64,000 bases of DNA, taken from the NCBI RefSeq assembly GCF_034092465.1, contig NZ_CP139303.1, positions 1,454,865 to 1,518,864 on the forward strand. The letters run 5' to 3'. Source of the DNA: Prochlorococcus sp. MIT 1223 (lineage in GTDB: Bacteria > Cyanobacteriota > Cyanobacteriia > PCC-6307 > Cyanobiaceae). This document shows positions 1 through 10,970 of this stretch, in pieces. The position numbers and the translations under genes are program-made. Position 1 is the first letter of the stretch. Every line of letters starts with the position of its first letter. Below the pieces are notes generated by a model that saw nothing but the letters and a program-made list of their open reading frames with translations, searched no databases and was not told the origin of the DNA.

Positions 1-862
1 AATTGGGATTCTCTTGTATGAGATTTAGAGCAGCTAATGCGGCTGCACACATTGGAGGAGCAAGGGCAGTTGTATATCTAAATGCACCACTGGTTTGTAG
101 AAGATGTTCTTGAATTTCTTTATTGCAAGCAATAAAGGAGCCTCCACATCCAAAAGATTTGCCAAAAGTTCCGGTGATAATAGTCACAGGAGATTGAATC
201 CCATAGCATAAACCTTTTCCACTTTTACCTAATACCCCAAGTGCATGAGCTTCATCAACTAATAGTCTTGCTTTATATTTTTCACAAAGCTTTGCTAGTT
301 CGCTAATATTTGGACTTGTTCCTGCCATGCTAAATAAACTCTCTGTAATAACTAGAGGAGACTTATTTACATATTTTTCCTGAAAAATCTTTAAATATTT
401 TTCAAGGTCGAGAAGATTATTATGAGAGTAACGTTGAAGCTTGGCGCCACTAGCTTTTATTCCTACTAAAAGAGAATGGTGAATAAGTTTATCTGCAAGA
501 ACAGGAGTATGCCTATCTGCTAAGGCTATAACGGCACCAATATTTGCTTGAAAACCACTTGGGAATAGTAAGACTTTTTCTCTCCCTAGCCATTCTCCCA
601 AAGCTTCTTCAAGTTTCTTGTGAATAGGACGACTTCCTGTGACAAGCCTAGAGCCTCCAGCTCCTACACCTTCCACATGCATAATTTCATTGGCAGCGGC
701 AATTAGTTGGGGATGCCGGCTCAGTCCTAAATAGTCATTGCTTGCAAGGTCAAGTATATCTTGGGAACTTTTGTCAGCATTAAATGCCTGAAACGATGCT
801 GGCGTCTTACCAGGTATCCATGTCCTTACTCTTCGAATTTGGTCTTGAGCAAGCTGTTTCAT
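1..862 (-). CDS. bioF: 8-amino-7-oxononanoate synthase, 3' part cut by window edge
   Basis: Biotin-pathway enzyme that condenses pimeloyl thioester with alanine using pyridoxal phosphate. The visible 287 residues start at ATG 862 and run off the left edge, so roughly the last 90 residues expected for the family are missing. The fold-type I aminotransferase signature is clear: LVDEAHALGVLG near residues 201-212, and GTFGKSFGCGG with the expected PLP lysine at about residue 235. KBL (2-amino-3-ketobutyrate ligase) is a close relative and cannot be fully excluded, but cyanobacterial single copies of this type are normally BioF. It is transcribed away from the helicase gene, with 173 bp between the two starts. 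Confidence 0.85.
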   Translation of the reverse strand, partial: MKQLAQDQIRRVRTWIPGKTPASFQAFNADKSSQDILDLASNDYLGLSRHPQLIAAANEIMHVEGVGAGGSRLVTGSRPIHKKLEEALGEWLGREKVLLFPSGFQANIGAVIALADRHTPVLADKLIHHSLLVGIKASGAKLQRYSHNNLLDLEKYLKIFQEKYVNKSPLVITESLFSMAGTSPNISELAKLCEKYKARLLVDEAHALGVLGKSGKGLCYGIQSPVTIITGTFGKSFGCGGSFIACNKEIQEHLLQTSGAFRYTTALAPPMCAAALAALNLIQENPN

Positions 863-1035
863 TCCTTGAATCCTATACTTAATACGAATTTTCTGTTCAA
901 TACATACCAACTATAATCTTCCATATCTTTGTCACTCTGTACATATTTGATGAGATAAATTGCTTTGGTCGATAAAATTTGGATATGCACTCTGCGGCGT
1001 GAGTTACGACATCAATAGATCTCTTCAATTCTTCA

Positions 1036-3768
1036 TTGAATCCAAAGGACATTTTCCCTTTCCCACTTGATGATTTTCAGCTTCAGGCGATTGATTCTTT
1101 AAATCAAGGTCATTCTGTTGTGGTTAGCGCCCCAACTGGGTCTGGGAAAACATTAATTGGCGAGTATGCAATTTATAGAGCAATATCTCATGGCCAAAAG
1201 GTTTTTTATACAACGCCATTAAAGGCCCTCTCAAATCAGAAATTAAGAGATTTCAGAGATCATTTTGGTCCCGAAAATGTTGGTCTCTTGACTGGTGATA
1301 TGAGCTTGAATAGAGAAGCTTCAATAGTTGTTATGACTACTGAGATCTTTCGCAATATGTTGTATGCAGAAGCTGATGAATTAGATGACCCTCTTGCTGG
1401 TGTTGAAGCTGTTGTTCTTGATGAGTGCCATTACATGAATGATGTCCAGAGGGGGACAGTTTGGGAGGAATCGATAATTTATTGTCCGTCTTCAGTGCAG
1501 TTCGTTGCTTTATCTGCAACTGTAGCCAATGCTGGGCAGTTGACTGATTGGATAGAAAATGTTCATGGACCAACGGATTTGATATTTAGTAATTTTCGTC
1601 CAGTCCCATTGAGGTTCAGTTTTTGTAGTGCAAAAGGGTTGCACCCTTTACTTAATGATAAGGGTAATAAGTTACATCCAAATAATAAAATTTGGAGAGC
1701 TCCAAAAGGTCAGAAAAGAAAAGCGCGTTCTTCTCGGCCACTACAACCAGTCTCTCCATCAATTGGCTTTGTCATCTCACAGATGGCTGAGAGAGGTATG
1801 TTGCCAGGCATATACTTTATTTTTAGTCGTCGAGGCTGTGATCGAGCCGTTCGAGATCTAGGACATCAAACTTTAGTTACAAAAGAAGAGAAGAAGATAA
1901 TTCGTGCATGCCTTAGGGCATATACAGAGCGAAATCCTGAAGGGATCAGAGATGGATTGCATGCTGACGCTTTACTTAGAGGCATTGCTGCTCATCATGC
2001 TGGAGTTCTTCCAGCCTGGAAGGAATTAATAGAAGAATTATTTCAGCAGGGGTTAATTAAAGTAGTTTTTGCTACTGAGACATTGGCTGCTGGGGTCAAT
2101 ATGCCAGCTCGGAGCACTGTAATTTCAGCACTATCTAAACGTACTGAAAATGGACATCGACAACTTATGGGTAGTGAATTTCTTCAGATGGCTGGGAGAG
2201 CAGGTCGACGTGGCTTGGATTCTGAAGGTTTTGTAGTAACTGTTCAGAGCCGGTTTGAGGGTGTTCAAGAAGCTGGTGAATTAGCTCTTAGTTCAGCGGA
2301 TCCTTTAATGAGTCAATTTACTCCAAGTTATGGAATGGTTCTTAACCTTTTACAACGCTATGATTTAGAGAGATCCAAGCAATTAATTGAAAGAAGTTTT
2401 GGGCGTTATTTAACCAGTTTAGATCTCGTTGAAGAAGAAAAGCTTATTGAAGAATTGAAACTTCAATTACAGTTTCTCCAAGGTTCATTATCGGATGTTT
2501 CTTGGGATGATTTCGAAGCTTATGAGAAAGGAAGGAATCGTCTGAAGGAACAACGAAGATTACTGCGCATTCTGCAAAAGCAATCTGCTGACAAATTAGC
2601 TAATGAACTGACCTCCGCCTTACAGTTTTCTAGTATTGGGACTCTTATAACGTTGAAGGCTCCTCAGCTTCAAGGACGCATAACTCCTGGAGTAATTGTT
2701 GATAAAATCTTTAGTTCAGGCCAGTTCCCTTTGCTTTTATGTCTTACAGATCAAAATCTCTGGCTGTTAGCTCCATCTCAATCAGTAGTTAGTCTACATG
2801 CTGATTTAACTTGCTTATCAGTTGATAACTACGAAACGCCAACCCTTACACGTTCAGGTGAATTAAGGCATGGTGATGATAAAAGCATGCAATTGTCCTT
2901 ACTTGTTAGAGACATGTCAAAACGATATGACATGATGACACCTCAATATGATCTTGCTGCTGAAGTTTTATCTCAGGTGAAATTAGTTCAAACTCTTGAA
3001 GCTCAATTAGAACAAGAACCAGCTCATCGTTGGATTAATCTCAAAAAATTAAAGAAGCATCGTCATAGGATGGAAGAATTAGATGATGAAATCCAAAACC
3101 GTCAAAAGATATTGCATCACAGGGCTAATCATCATTGGGATGACTTTTTATCTTTAATGGAGATACTTCAGTATTTTGGTTGTTTGCAGGATATAAATCC
3201 TACGGAAATCGGAAGGACAGTTGCTGGCTTGAGAGGTGATAACGAATTATGGCTAGGATTAAGCTTAATGAGTGGTCATTTAGATGAATTACCACCTTCT
3301 GCGTTAGCGGGTGTTATTGAAAGTATTTGTACAGAAATTAATCGTCCTGATCTTTGGAGTGGATTTGCTCCATCAGCTATTGCAGAAGAGGCTTTTCAAA
3401 ATCTTTCTGGAATACGAAGTAATCTTTTAAGAACACAAGAAAGGTATGGCATTAAAATCCCAGTTTGGTGGAATCTTGAATTAATTGGTTTAGTTGAGGC
3501 TTGGGCAAATGGTGCTCTATGGAGTGATCTTATTGCGAACACTTCACTTGATGAGGGAGATATAGTCCGTATTCTGCGAAGAACTATTGATTTATTGTCT
3601 CAAGTCCCCTACTGCGAGGCTGTAAGCGAACAGCTCAGAGTTAATGCTAGAAGAGCTTATAAGTCTATTAACCGTTTCCCAGTTTGCGAGTCAGACGATC
3701 TTGAGAAGTTAGTTATAAATGAGAAGGAGGGAAGTAACCCTGCTACAAAAAGGTCTTATAAAGATTAA
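1036..3768 (+). CDS. Ski2/Mtr4-like superfamily II RNA helicase
   Basis: ATP-dependent RNA helicase of 910 residues. Residues 1-450 hold the two RecA-like domains: Walker A APTGSGKT at about 32-39, the DECH box in VVLDECHYMND, motif III SATV, and motif VI QMAGRAGRRGLD. The C-terminal half has the helical DSHCT-type region of the Ski2/Mtr4/Dob1 group. The start is TTG at 1036; the frame has a stop at 1000-1002 and no ATG between. The family takes part in RNA turnover in eukaryotes. The substrate in cyanobacteria is not known to me, so the role in RNA processing is inferred. It ends 15 bp before the convergent fumC. Confidence 0.9.
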   Translation: MNPKDIFPFPLDDFQLQAIDSLNQGHSVVVSAPTGSGKTLIGEYAIYRAISHGQKVFYTTPLKALSNQKLRDFRDHFGPENVGLLTGDMSLNREASIVVMTTEIFRNMLYAEADELDDPLAGVEAVVLDECHYMNDVQRGTVWEESIIYCPSSVQFVALSATVANAGQLTDWIENVHGPTDLIFSNFRPVPLRFSFCSAKGLHPLLNDKGNKLHPNNKIWRAPKGQKRKARSSRPLQPVSPSIGFVISQMAERGMLPGIYFIFSRRGCDRAVRDLGHQTLVTKEEKKIIRACLRAYTERNPEGIRDGLHADALLRGIAAHHAGVLPAWKELIEELFQQGLIKVVFATETLAAGVNMPARSTVISALSKRTENGHRQLMGSEFLQMAGRAGRRGLDSEGFVVTVQSRFEGVQEAGELALSSADPLMSQFTPSYGMVLNLLQRYDLERSKQLIERSFGRYLTSLDLVEEEKLIEELKLQLQFLQGSLSDVSWDDFEAYEKGRNRLKEQRRLLRILQKQSADKLANELTSALQFSSIGTLITLKAPQLQGRITPGVIVDKIFSSGQFPLLLCLTDQNLWLLAPSQSVVSLHADLTCLSVDNYETPTLTRSGELRHGDDKSMQLSLLVRDMSKRYDMMTPQYDLAAEVLSQVKLVQTLEAQLEQEPAHRWINLKKLKKHRHRMEELDDEIQNRQKILHHRANHHWDDFLSLMEILQYFGCLQDINPTEIGRTVAGLRGDNELWLGLSLMSGHLDELPPSALAGVIESICTEINRPDLWSGFAPSAIAEEAFQNLSGIRSNLLRTQERYGIKIPVWWNLELIGLVEAWANGALWSDLIANTSLDEGDIVRILRRTIDLLSQVPYCEAVSEQLRVNARRAYKSINRFPVCESDDLEKLVINEKEGSNPATKRSYKD

Positions 3769-3783
3769 AACAGGCTTTCCCCT

Positions 3784-5178
3784 TTAATCAAAACTTGTCA
3801 TTGATATTGGATCCACAAGTTTATCAAAATCAGCTTCTGTCAAATAACCAAGTTTACTGACGGCTTGCCGAAGACTAATATTTTCATTGTGAGCTAGTTG
3901 AGCAATGTTGCATGCTTTTTCATAGCCAATGGTAGGAGTTAGCGCAGTTACTAACATCAACGATTGATCTAGATCATGCTTTATCTTTTTCTCATTAGGT
4001 TTGATCCCCTCAATCATCGAGACTCTGCAGCTTAAGCATGCATCATGCAATAACTCAATACTTTTCAGAATATTGAATGCTATCTGAGGTTTGTATGCGT
4101 TCATCTGCAGATGACCACCACTACCAGCCATCCCAACGGCGACATCGAGTGCAATTACTTGTGTACAAACCATTGCCATTGCTTCGCACTGTGTTGGATT
4201 TATTTTCCCTGGCATAATTGAACTGCCAGGCTCATTTGCAGGTAGTTCTAGCTCTGCAATGCCTGCTCTTGGACCTGATGATAATAGTCGGATATCATTG
4301 ACAATTTTCAAAAGAGATATTGCTAACATTTTTAAATTAGTCATTAAATTTACGAGGCCATCATGACTAGCCATAAGAGCAAATTTATTTTTAGCTGTTA
4401 TAAAAGGTAAACCTGTTATGACAGATATTTCCTTGGCAATCTCATAGTCAAATCCACTTGGTGCATTTAAACCTGTTCCTACTGCTGTACCTCCTAAGGG
4501 AAGATGGTAAAGTTCTTTTAGACTTTCTTTAATTCTCTCGCTACCAGTTAAAAGCTGATCTCTCCATGCAGATACTTCTTGTCCAAGAGTAAGAGGTACT
4601 GCATCTTGAAGATGTGTTCTCCCGATTTTTATGATATTGCGCCATTCATTACTTTTTTGAGTAAATGCTCCTATTAGTAGACTTAATTCTGGTAGAAGTC
4701 TACTATTAATTTCTTTAGCCGTTGAGATCTGAATGGAAGCAGGAAAAACATCATTCGTTGATTGTGATCGATTTACATGATCATTTGGATGTAATGGCTG
4801 ATGACTACCTAAAGGCATACTTTGAGAATGAGATGCAATATTAGCAATCACTTCATTGATGTTCATATTTGTTTGAGTTCCACTCCCGGTTTGCCAAACT
4901 TTTAGCGGAAATTGCCGGTCATGTACGCCGTTTAGTATTTCTTGAGTGGCTAATAGGATTAAATTTTTTTTCTTATCATCAATTAAACCAAATTTATTAT
5001 TTACGATGGCTGCAGCATTTTTTATTGTGGCTAAGGCATATATAACTTTTATAGGCATTAGATCTGTACCTATTGAGAAATTACCTAAGGATCTTTGAGT
5101 TTGAGCTCCCCAAAGAGCACTTGTGGGGACTTCTATCCCCCCAAGGCTGTCGTATTCAACTCGTACTTTTTTGTCCAT
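3784..5178 (-). CDS. fumC: Class II fumarate hydratase
   Basis: Interconverts fumarate and malate in the cytoplasm. Length 464 residues is typical for class II fumarases. The superfamily signature GSSIMPGKINP lies near residues 316-326, with the upstream SGSGTQTNMN and RTHLQDAVP motifs that build the active site. The nearest relative, aspartase, shares these motifs; the overall pattern and usual cyanobacterial gene content favour fumarase. The gene follows purB on the same strand after a 124-bp gap, and both belong to the same lyase superfamily, an adjacency common in picocyanobacteria. Confidence 0.93.
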   Translation of the reverse strand: MDKKVRVEYDSLGGIEVPTSALWGAQTQRSLGNFSIGTDLMPIKVIYALATIKNAAAIVNNKFGLIDDKKKNLILLATQEILNGVHDRQFPLKVWQTGSGTQTNMNINEVIANIASHSQSMPLGSHQPLHPNDHVNRSQSTNDVFPASIQISTAKEINSRLLPELSLLIGAFTQKSNEWRNIIKIGRTHLQDAVPLTLGQEVSAWRDQLLTGSERIKESLKELYHLPLGGTAVGTGLNAPSGFDYEIAKEISVITGLPFITAKNKFALMASHDGLVNLMTNLKMLAISLLKIVNDIRLLSSGPRAGIAELELPANEPGSSIMPGKINPTQCEAMAMVCTQVIALDVAVGMAGSGGHLQMNAYKPQIAFNILKSIELLHDACLSCRVSMIEGIKPNEKKIKHDLDQSLMLVTALTPTIGYEKACNIAQLAHNENISLRQAVSKLGYLTEADFDKLVDPISMTSFD

Positions 5179-5302
5179 TTATTTTTTATAATATTGTTTA
5201 TCTTCTCATGTCCGAGAGATAGTGTATCGCTTGGTTTGCAAGCTTGATAAAACAACGAAGTTTCTTGACTCTTTTAGCTTTAATAAATATATTTTGCAAT
5301 AT

Positions 5303-6598
5303 TTAAAGCTTTAGCCTTTTCCAAATAACATCCAAATTACTTTGATGTATTTCAGTAGAGAAACAATTTTCTAGTTGAGTTGGATTTAAAATTTTCCCAA
5401 TCTCTATATCTGATTCTAAGTTGGCTTTAAAATTACCATCCTCTTTGTTCCAGGCTGCATGAGCATGTTTTTGTACTATTTGATAGGCCTCTTCTCGGCT
5501 CATTCCATGCTCTACTAGTGCTAACAACACTCGCTGACTAAAAACAACTCCTCCATAAACATTCATATTTCTCACCATATTTTTTGGATAGACTCCTAAG
5601 CCTTTAATGACTTCTGTCATTTCTATAATCATGAAATGCAAAGTTATAGACGTATCAGGAAGCATCATTCGTTCTATTGAACTGTGACTGATATCTCTTT
5701 CATGCCATAACGCAACGTTCTCTAATGCTGCGACTACATAACTACGCAGCACTCTTGCAAGACCGCTTATTCTTTCACTCCTTATTGGATTACGTTTATG
5801 AGGCATGGCAGAACTTCCTTTTTGACCTTTAGCAAAACTTTCCTCTACTTCTAAAACATCAGTTCTTTGAAGGTTTCTGATTTCAGTGGCAAATCTATCT
5901 AATGAGGATCCAATTAAAGCGAGTGTTTGAACATAACTAGCATGGCGATCTCTTGAGATAACTTGTGTACTTGCGGTATCAGGTATTAAGCCAAGGATAT
6001 TGCATGCGATTTCTTCAACTTGCGGGTCAGTATTAGCATAAGTGCCCATAGCACCGCTTATTTGGCCAATTGATATATCTTTTTCTAAAAGTTGCAGTCT
6101 TTCAGAGTTCCTTATTGTTTCAGCTAACCATCCTGCGAGTTTAAAGCCAAAAGTAATGGGCTCACCATGTATGGCATGAGATCGCCCAATCATAACGGTT
6201 TTTTTATGTTCCTTAGCAAGTTCTCTTATTGCTACCTTTAATTCATTTAGTTCTTTAATCAGTAACTTAGTAGATGCTTTCAGTTGCAAAGCTAATCCAG
6301 TATCAAGGACATCACTACTTGTCATTCCTACATGAATAAAGCGCCCAGGATCCCCGACATTCTCATTTAAGTTTGTTAGAAAAGCTATGACATCATGTCT
6401 TACTTCTGCTTCGATTTCTAAAATTCTTTTCGGAGAAAAAGTTGCTTGAGTTCGGATTTTTTGGATTGCTTCATCAGGGATCTTCCCTAATCTCCAATTG
6501 GCCTCACAGGCTGCAATTTCAACGTCAAGCCAACTTTGATACTTTGCTTGCTCTGTCCATATTTGGCCCATTTCGGGCATTGTGTAGCGATCAATCAA
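5303..6598 (-). CDS. purB: Adenylosuccinate lyase
   Basis: Catalyses two steps of purine synthesis, releasing fumarate from SAICAR and from adenylosuccinate. At 431 residues it matches the bacterial PurB length. The N-terminal MIDRYTMPEMGQIWTEQAKY and the signature SSAMPHKRNPI near residue 263, with HERDISHSS further on, are diagnostic. Fumarate produced here can be used by the adjacent fumC product. It starts 43 bp downstream of the end of the small gene at 6642-6902. Confidence 0.95.
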   Translation of the reverse strand: MIDRYTMPEMGQIWTEQAKYQSWLDVEIAACEANWRLGKIPDEAIQKIRTQATFSPKRILEIEAEVRHDVIAFLTNLNENVGDPGRFIHVGMTSSDVLDTGLALQLKASTKLLIKELNELKVAIRELAKEHKKTVMIGRSHAIHGEPITFGFKLAGWLAETIRNSERLQLLEKDISIGQISGAMGTYANTDPQVEEIACNILGLIPDTASTQVISRDRHASYVQTLALIGSSLDRFATEIRNLQRTDVLEVEESFAKGQKGSSAMPHKRNPIRSERISGLARVLRSYVVAALENVALWHERDISHSSIERMMLPDTSITLHFMIIEMTEVIKGLGVYPKNMVRNMNVYGGVVFSQRVLLALVEHGMSREEAYQIVQKHAHAAWNKEDGNFKANLESDIEIGKILNPTQLENCFSTEIHQSNLDVIWKRLKL

Positions 6599-6641
6599 AA
6601 TGTCGCAGTAAATAAGTGATAGTTCAATCTAAAGCTTTATC

Positions 6642-6902
6642 TCAAGCTGACTTCAAACGATTGTGAGGAACTTCCCAATGAACATATCTTCCCCATGATT
6701 GCTGGCGAACCCAACATCTTCCTCCTTTGCAACTAATCACTTGAAAAGGAGGTAAGTCATTGGGTTGGTTTTCAATTGTTGCAAAACTTCCAGGTGGAAG
6801 AAGAGCAAGGATATTTTGAGGATCTACCATTGAGGCCAAACCATGAGATTTATTTTGTGAGATCTCATTTGGATCGATAGACTTTGTGAGATTTTTCGAC
6901 AC
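6642..6902 (-). CDS. Conserved small cyanobacterial protein, unknown function
   Basis: 86 residues. The first 25 are polar and low in order; the rest (LALLPPGSFATIE through GRYVHWEVPHNRLKS) looks like a small folded beta domain with several tryptophans. No catalytic motif is visible. The ORF lies upstream of purB on the same strand and is divergent from tlyA across a 97-bp promoter region. I do not recognise a named function. Confidence 0.7.
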   Translation of the reverse strand: MSKNLTKSIDPNEISQNKSHGLASMVDPQNILALLPPGSFATIENQPNDLPPFQVISCKGGRCWVRQQSWGRYVHWEVPHNRLKSA

Positions 6903-6999
6903 GACCTTTCGGGCGAGTTCTATAGATTGTCCCCGAACTTTTACTGATTTACTAAGTTCAGCGGTTTTTATTCGGTTTCATGTTGCTTTTTATAAATAA

Positions 7000-8180
<1,181 letters not shown>

Positions 8181-8411
8181 TTAAAAGATACCTGTTTTTG
8201 AAGAAATAACAGGGAAGCAATTTAAAATTAGACCTGCCTCTTGAGCATCTAAAGAAAGATCTTTTGCATCTGCTGTAGGGATTCGTACTTCATTATTAGA
8301 TATTGCTTCCCAATGTTGTTCCTCAAAATGGGTTTGAAGCCATAGTATTCCATGAATACTTTTGGGCCTAATCTCAATTCCTTCTTGAGTATTAATTAAA
8401 CAGATGTCCAT
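8181..8411 (-). CDS. Conserved hypothetical protein
   Basis: 76 residues, mildly acidic, with no membrane segment or known motif. It lies 42 bp upstream of glnB on the same strand and could be co-transcribed with it. The start ATG at 8411 faces queF across a 91-bp intergenic region. Function not recognised. Confidence 0.6.
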   Translation of the reverse strand: MDICLINTQEGIEIRPKSIHGILWLQTHFEEQHWEAISNNEVRIPTADAKDLSLDAQEAGLILNCFPVISSKTGIF

Positions 8412-8502
8412 AAATAGATCTCTTTGCTTTCCCCATTAACTAGGTTATAGATGTTCTTTGATGTAATCGTTGCTACTAATTTGATTTTTGGAGGTCTTTT
8501 AA

Positions 8503-8913
8503 TTGACTATTCATGAGCAATCGGAGACTCAGTCTCCTTTGTATGGAGAAAGAGCAATAGCAGGTTCAGAATTGATTTGCTTTGAAAATCCAAATCAACA
8601 AAGGTCTTATGAAATCTCAATCGACTTACCTGAATTTACCTGCCAATGCCCTTTTTCCGGATATCCCGATTTTGCAGTATTGCGTCTGCTTTATCAGCCA
8701 GGGCCAAAGGTTCTTGAATTAAAATCAATTAAGCTTTATATAAATAGCTATAGAAATAAAAAAATTTCTCACGAAGAGGTTGCTAATAGGATTCTGGATG
8801 ATTTAGTTAATGCTTGTAATCCTAACTGGATGCAATTAGAAGCTGATTTTAACCCTAGAGGGAATGTTCATATGTTGGTAAAAGTTAGTCATGGCAATAG
8901 AAGGGAGTATTGA
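8503..8913 (+). CDS. queF: NADPH-dependent 7-cyano-7-deazaguanine reductase (preQ0 reductase)
   Basis: Reduces preQ0 to preQ1 in queuosine synthesis for tRNA modification. The 136 residues match the short, unimodular QueF type. The catalytic cysteine is Cys49 in [10 protein letters not shown], followed by the PDFA block with the conserved aspartate, then the [15 protein letters not shown] tunnel-fold motif. The start is TTG at 8503, supported by a strong GGAGG ribosome site at 8490-8494, unusual in this genome where most genes lack one. It ends flush against the convergent ccsB. Confidence 0.93.
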   Translation: MTIHEQSETQSPLYGERAIAGSELICFENPNQQRSYEISIDLPEFTCQCPFSGYPDFAVLRLLYQPGPKVLELKSIKLYINSYRNKKISHEEVANRILDDLVNACNPNWMQLEADFNPRGNVHMLVKVSHGNRREY

Positions 8914-10209
8914 TTAGTTATTATTTAATACTCTATCTATGATGCTTGGCATATCTTTATTTGCAAAACCAGATAAGTTTCTATTGCACAATCCTCCTAT
9001 ATATATATTATTTTGCTCCTTCCCAATTACAGCCCATATCTGACGTGTTGCAATTAAGCTAAGCAATCCTCCTATCATTGTGACCGCAAAGCCTGAATAA
9101 ACAATAGGGACACCAGGATCGCGTTTTAGTAACAAACCACTGCTTGGGATGACATTAGTTGCTTTTATAGATGCACCTAAGATGTTTTTAGGTATACCAT
9201 CAATGTTTAAAGACTCGAGGTATGTGCCTTGTTCATCGAATACTTTAATTGGACCTAATTCATTATCTATAGTCATTAATATTGGATTTTCTCCTTCTGT
9301 ATTAGTAGGTATCACCACACCCCAAACTTCTTCGCCAAGTTCTGGAATAGTCTTTAAAGGAAGTTGGATTTTTGGACTATTTTCAATTTGGATAGTTATC
9401 GCAGCAAGAGACCAATCAGCTTGATAAATTGTTATTCCTTTAAAACGTATAGGATGATTTACACTTACTTCTTTTAAAAAGATAGCTTGATTAATAATAT
9501 CTTTAATTTCGATTTTTGAATGAAATTGTGAGGGGCGGCCTACAGGATCTCTATCAATTTGAAATTCTTTTAATTTAACAGAAAGTTGATTATCTCCATT
9601 AGAAGTAATAAGATCTAGTGATCTATCAGGGGCGAGAAAACGTTCAACTTTTTGTCCATTTAAAACACCAAAAATTGAACCAATCATTAATAAAATTAGT
9701 CCTAGGTGAACTAATAAAGGGCCAACTCTTCCAATTACACCTTTTCTAGCTGCAATCCGATTATCTTTTTGATTTACATCCCATCCCTCTTCTTTAAGTA
9801 TTTTAGATAATTTATCAAGGTTATTTGTAGACCCTATTGATGGAATTGTTTGAGAAACAGCTAACTTGCTTACCTGCTTAGATGATTTATAATCTACCCA
9901 GCGTAATGCTGATTTAAGCATTGGCCATTGTCTTCTCCAACTACAAGCAATTAGCGCTAAACCAAGCCAGATAAGAAGTATTAGAAACCAATAACTTGAA
10001 TATATATGATCAAATTGAAAGAATAATAATAAATTACCATTAACTATTCCCAATAAAGGATGCTCACCATATATTTCTATATAGCTTTGAGATGACTCTC
10101 CTTGAGGTATTGCTGTACCAATTGCGCTTGCTATTGCAATTACAATTAATAAAATAATTGCAGTTTTTAAATTAGATAGTTTAAGAAGTATTCTTTCTAT
10201 ATTGAACAT
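8914..10209 (-). CDS. ccsB: Cytochrome c biogenesis protein Ccs1/CcsB (ResB-like)
   Basis: Membrane component of System II cytochrome c maturation, which delivers and attaches haem on the lumenal/periplasmic side with CcsA. 431 residues: hydrophobic segments near residues 15-35, 70-90 and 160-180, a large extramembrane domain, and a final segment near 370-390, the usual ResB layout. The upstream ccdA gene ends 4 bp before this start, so the two form an operon for cytochrome c assembly. Confidence 0.9.
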   Translation of the reverse strand: MFNIERILLKLSNLKTAIILLIVIAIASAIGTAIPQGESSQSYIEIYGEHPLLGIVNGNLLLFFQFDHIYSSYWFLILLIWLGLALIACSWRRQWPMLKSALRWVDYKSSKQVSKLAVSQTIPSIGSTNNLDKLSKILKEEGWDVNQKDNRIAARKGVIGRVGPLLVHLGLILLMIGSIFGVLNGQKVERFLAPDRSLDLITSNGDNQLSVKLKEFQIDRDPVGRPSQFHSKIEIKDIINQAIFLKEVSVNHPIRFKGITIYQADWSLAAITIQIENSPKIQLPLKTIPELGEEVWGVVIPTNTEGENPILMTIDNELGPIKVFDEQGTYLESLNIDGIPKNILGASIKATNVIPSSGLLLKRDPGVPIVYSGFAVTMIGGLLSLIATRQIWAVIGKEQNNIYIGGLCNRNLSGFANKDMPSIIDRVLNNN

Positions 10210-10213
10210 TAAT

Positions 10214-10924
10214 TTAAATCCATTCGGATAATAGATTTAAGAATCCAACTATTAATAGTATTGATCCACTTATAGGTGGGATCCACTTACCTATTGGCCT
10301 TAGATATAAAAGGTTTGGAATGCTTGCAGCGGCTGTTCCTGCAAGGATTAAAGGTATAACTTGACCTAGACCAAAGCAACTAAGTAATACAACACCTGTA
10401 ATTGGATTTGCTGTTTTAGCAATCCATGCAAGAAGTACAGCTAAAACTGGAGTTGTACATGGTGATGAAGCCAACCCAAATGCCAATCCTGCCGAAATTG
10501 GTGCAAGTTTTTTGGGTACTTTATTTTTCCAAATATTTGGGTCAGGTCCTTCGGGTAATTGAATCGTGAAAATACCAAGCAAATTTAACCCCATAAAAAT
10601 AGCTAAAATTGCAACTATTTTCGGAAAAAATAATGGAACTTGTCCAAAAACCTTACCGACCAAGCCACTCAAACTTCCTAGGATTACTAATGCAAGAATT
10701 ATTCCTGTGCAGAAGCTTGTACTTCGAATTAAAGGACTTTGATCATCTTTAAAACCTGCTAAATAGGCAACCGTTATTGGTAAAAGAGATAGCGAGCAAG
10801 GTCCAAGACTCGTTAATAATCCTCCACTAAAAACAAGAATCAAAGTCAAAGGACCTGGTTCATTTAAACCATTGTTTAGTAATTGCTCACTATTTCTTGC
10901 TAGATCAGAAAGAGTTAAATCCAA
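10214..10924 (-). CDS. ccdA: Cytochrome c biogenesis thiol transporter CcdA
   Basis: Six-helix membrane protein (236 residues) that passes reducing equivalents across the membrane to keep apocytochrome c thiols reduced. The two functional cysteines are visible in LTSLGPCSLSLLP (first helix) and GLASSPCTTPVLAV (fourth helix). It lies directly upstream of ccsB with a 4-bp gap, and ftsW lies further upstream on the same strand (46-bp gap), suggesting one transcript. Confidence 0.92.
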   Translation of the reverse strand: MDLTLSDLARNSEQLLNNGLNEPGPLTLILVFSGGLLTSLGPCSLSLLPITVAYLAGFKDDQSPLIRSTSFCTGIILALVILGSLSGLVGKVFGQVPLFFPKIVAILAIFMGLNLLGIFTIQLPEGPDPNIWKNKVPKKLAPISAGLAFGLASSPCTTPVLAVLLAWIAKTANPITGVVLLSCFGLGQVIPLILAGTAAASIPNLLYLRPIGKWIPPISGSILLIVGFLNLLSEWI

Positions 10925-10970
10925 GAAAAAGACAGATGTCGTTGAATTGGCTGATTAAACCAATTTTATT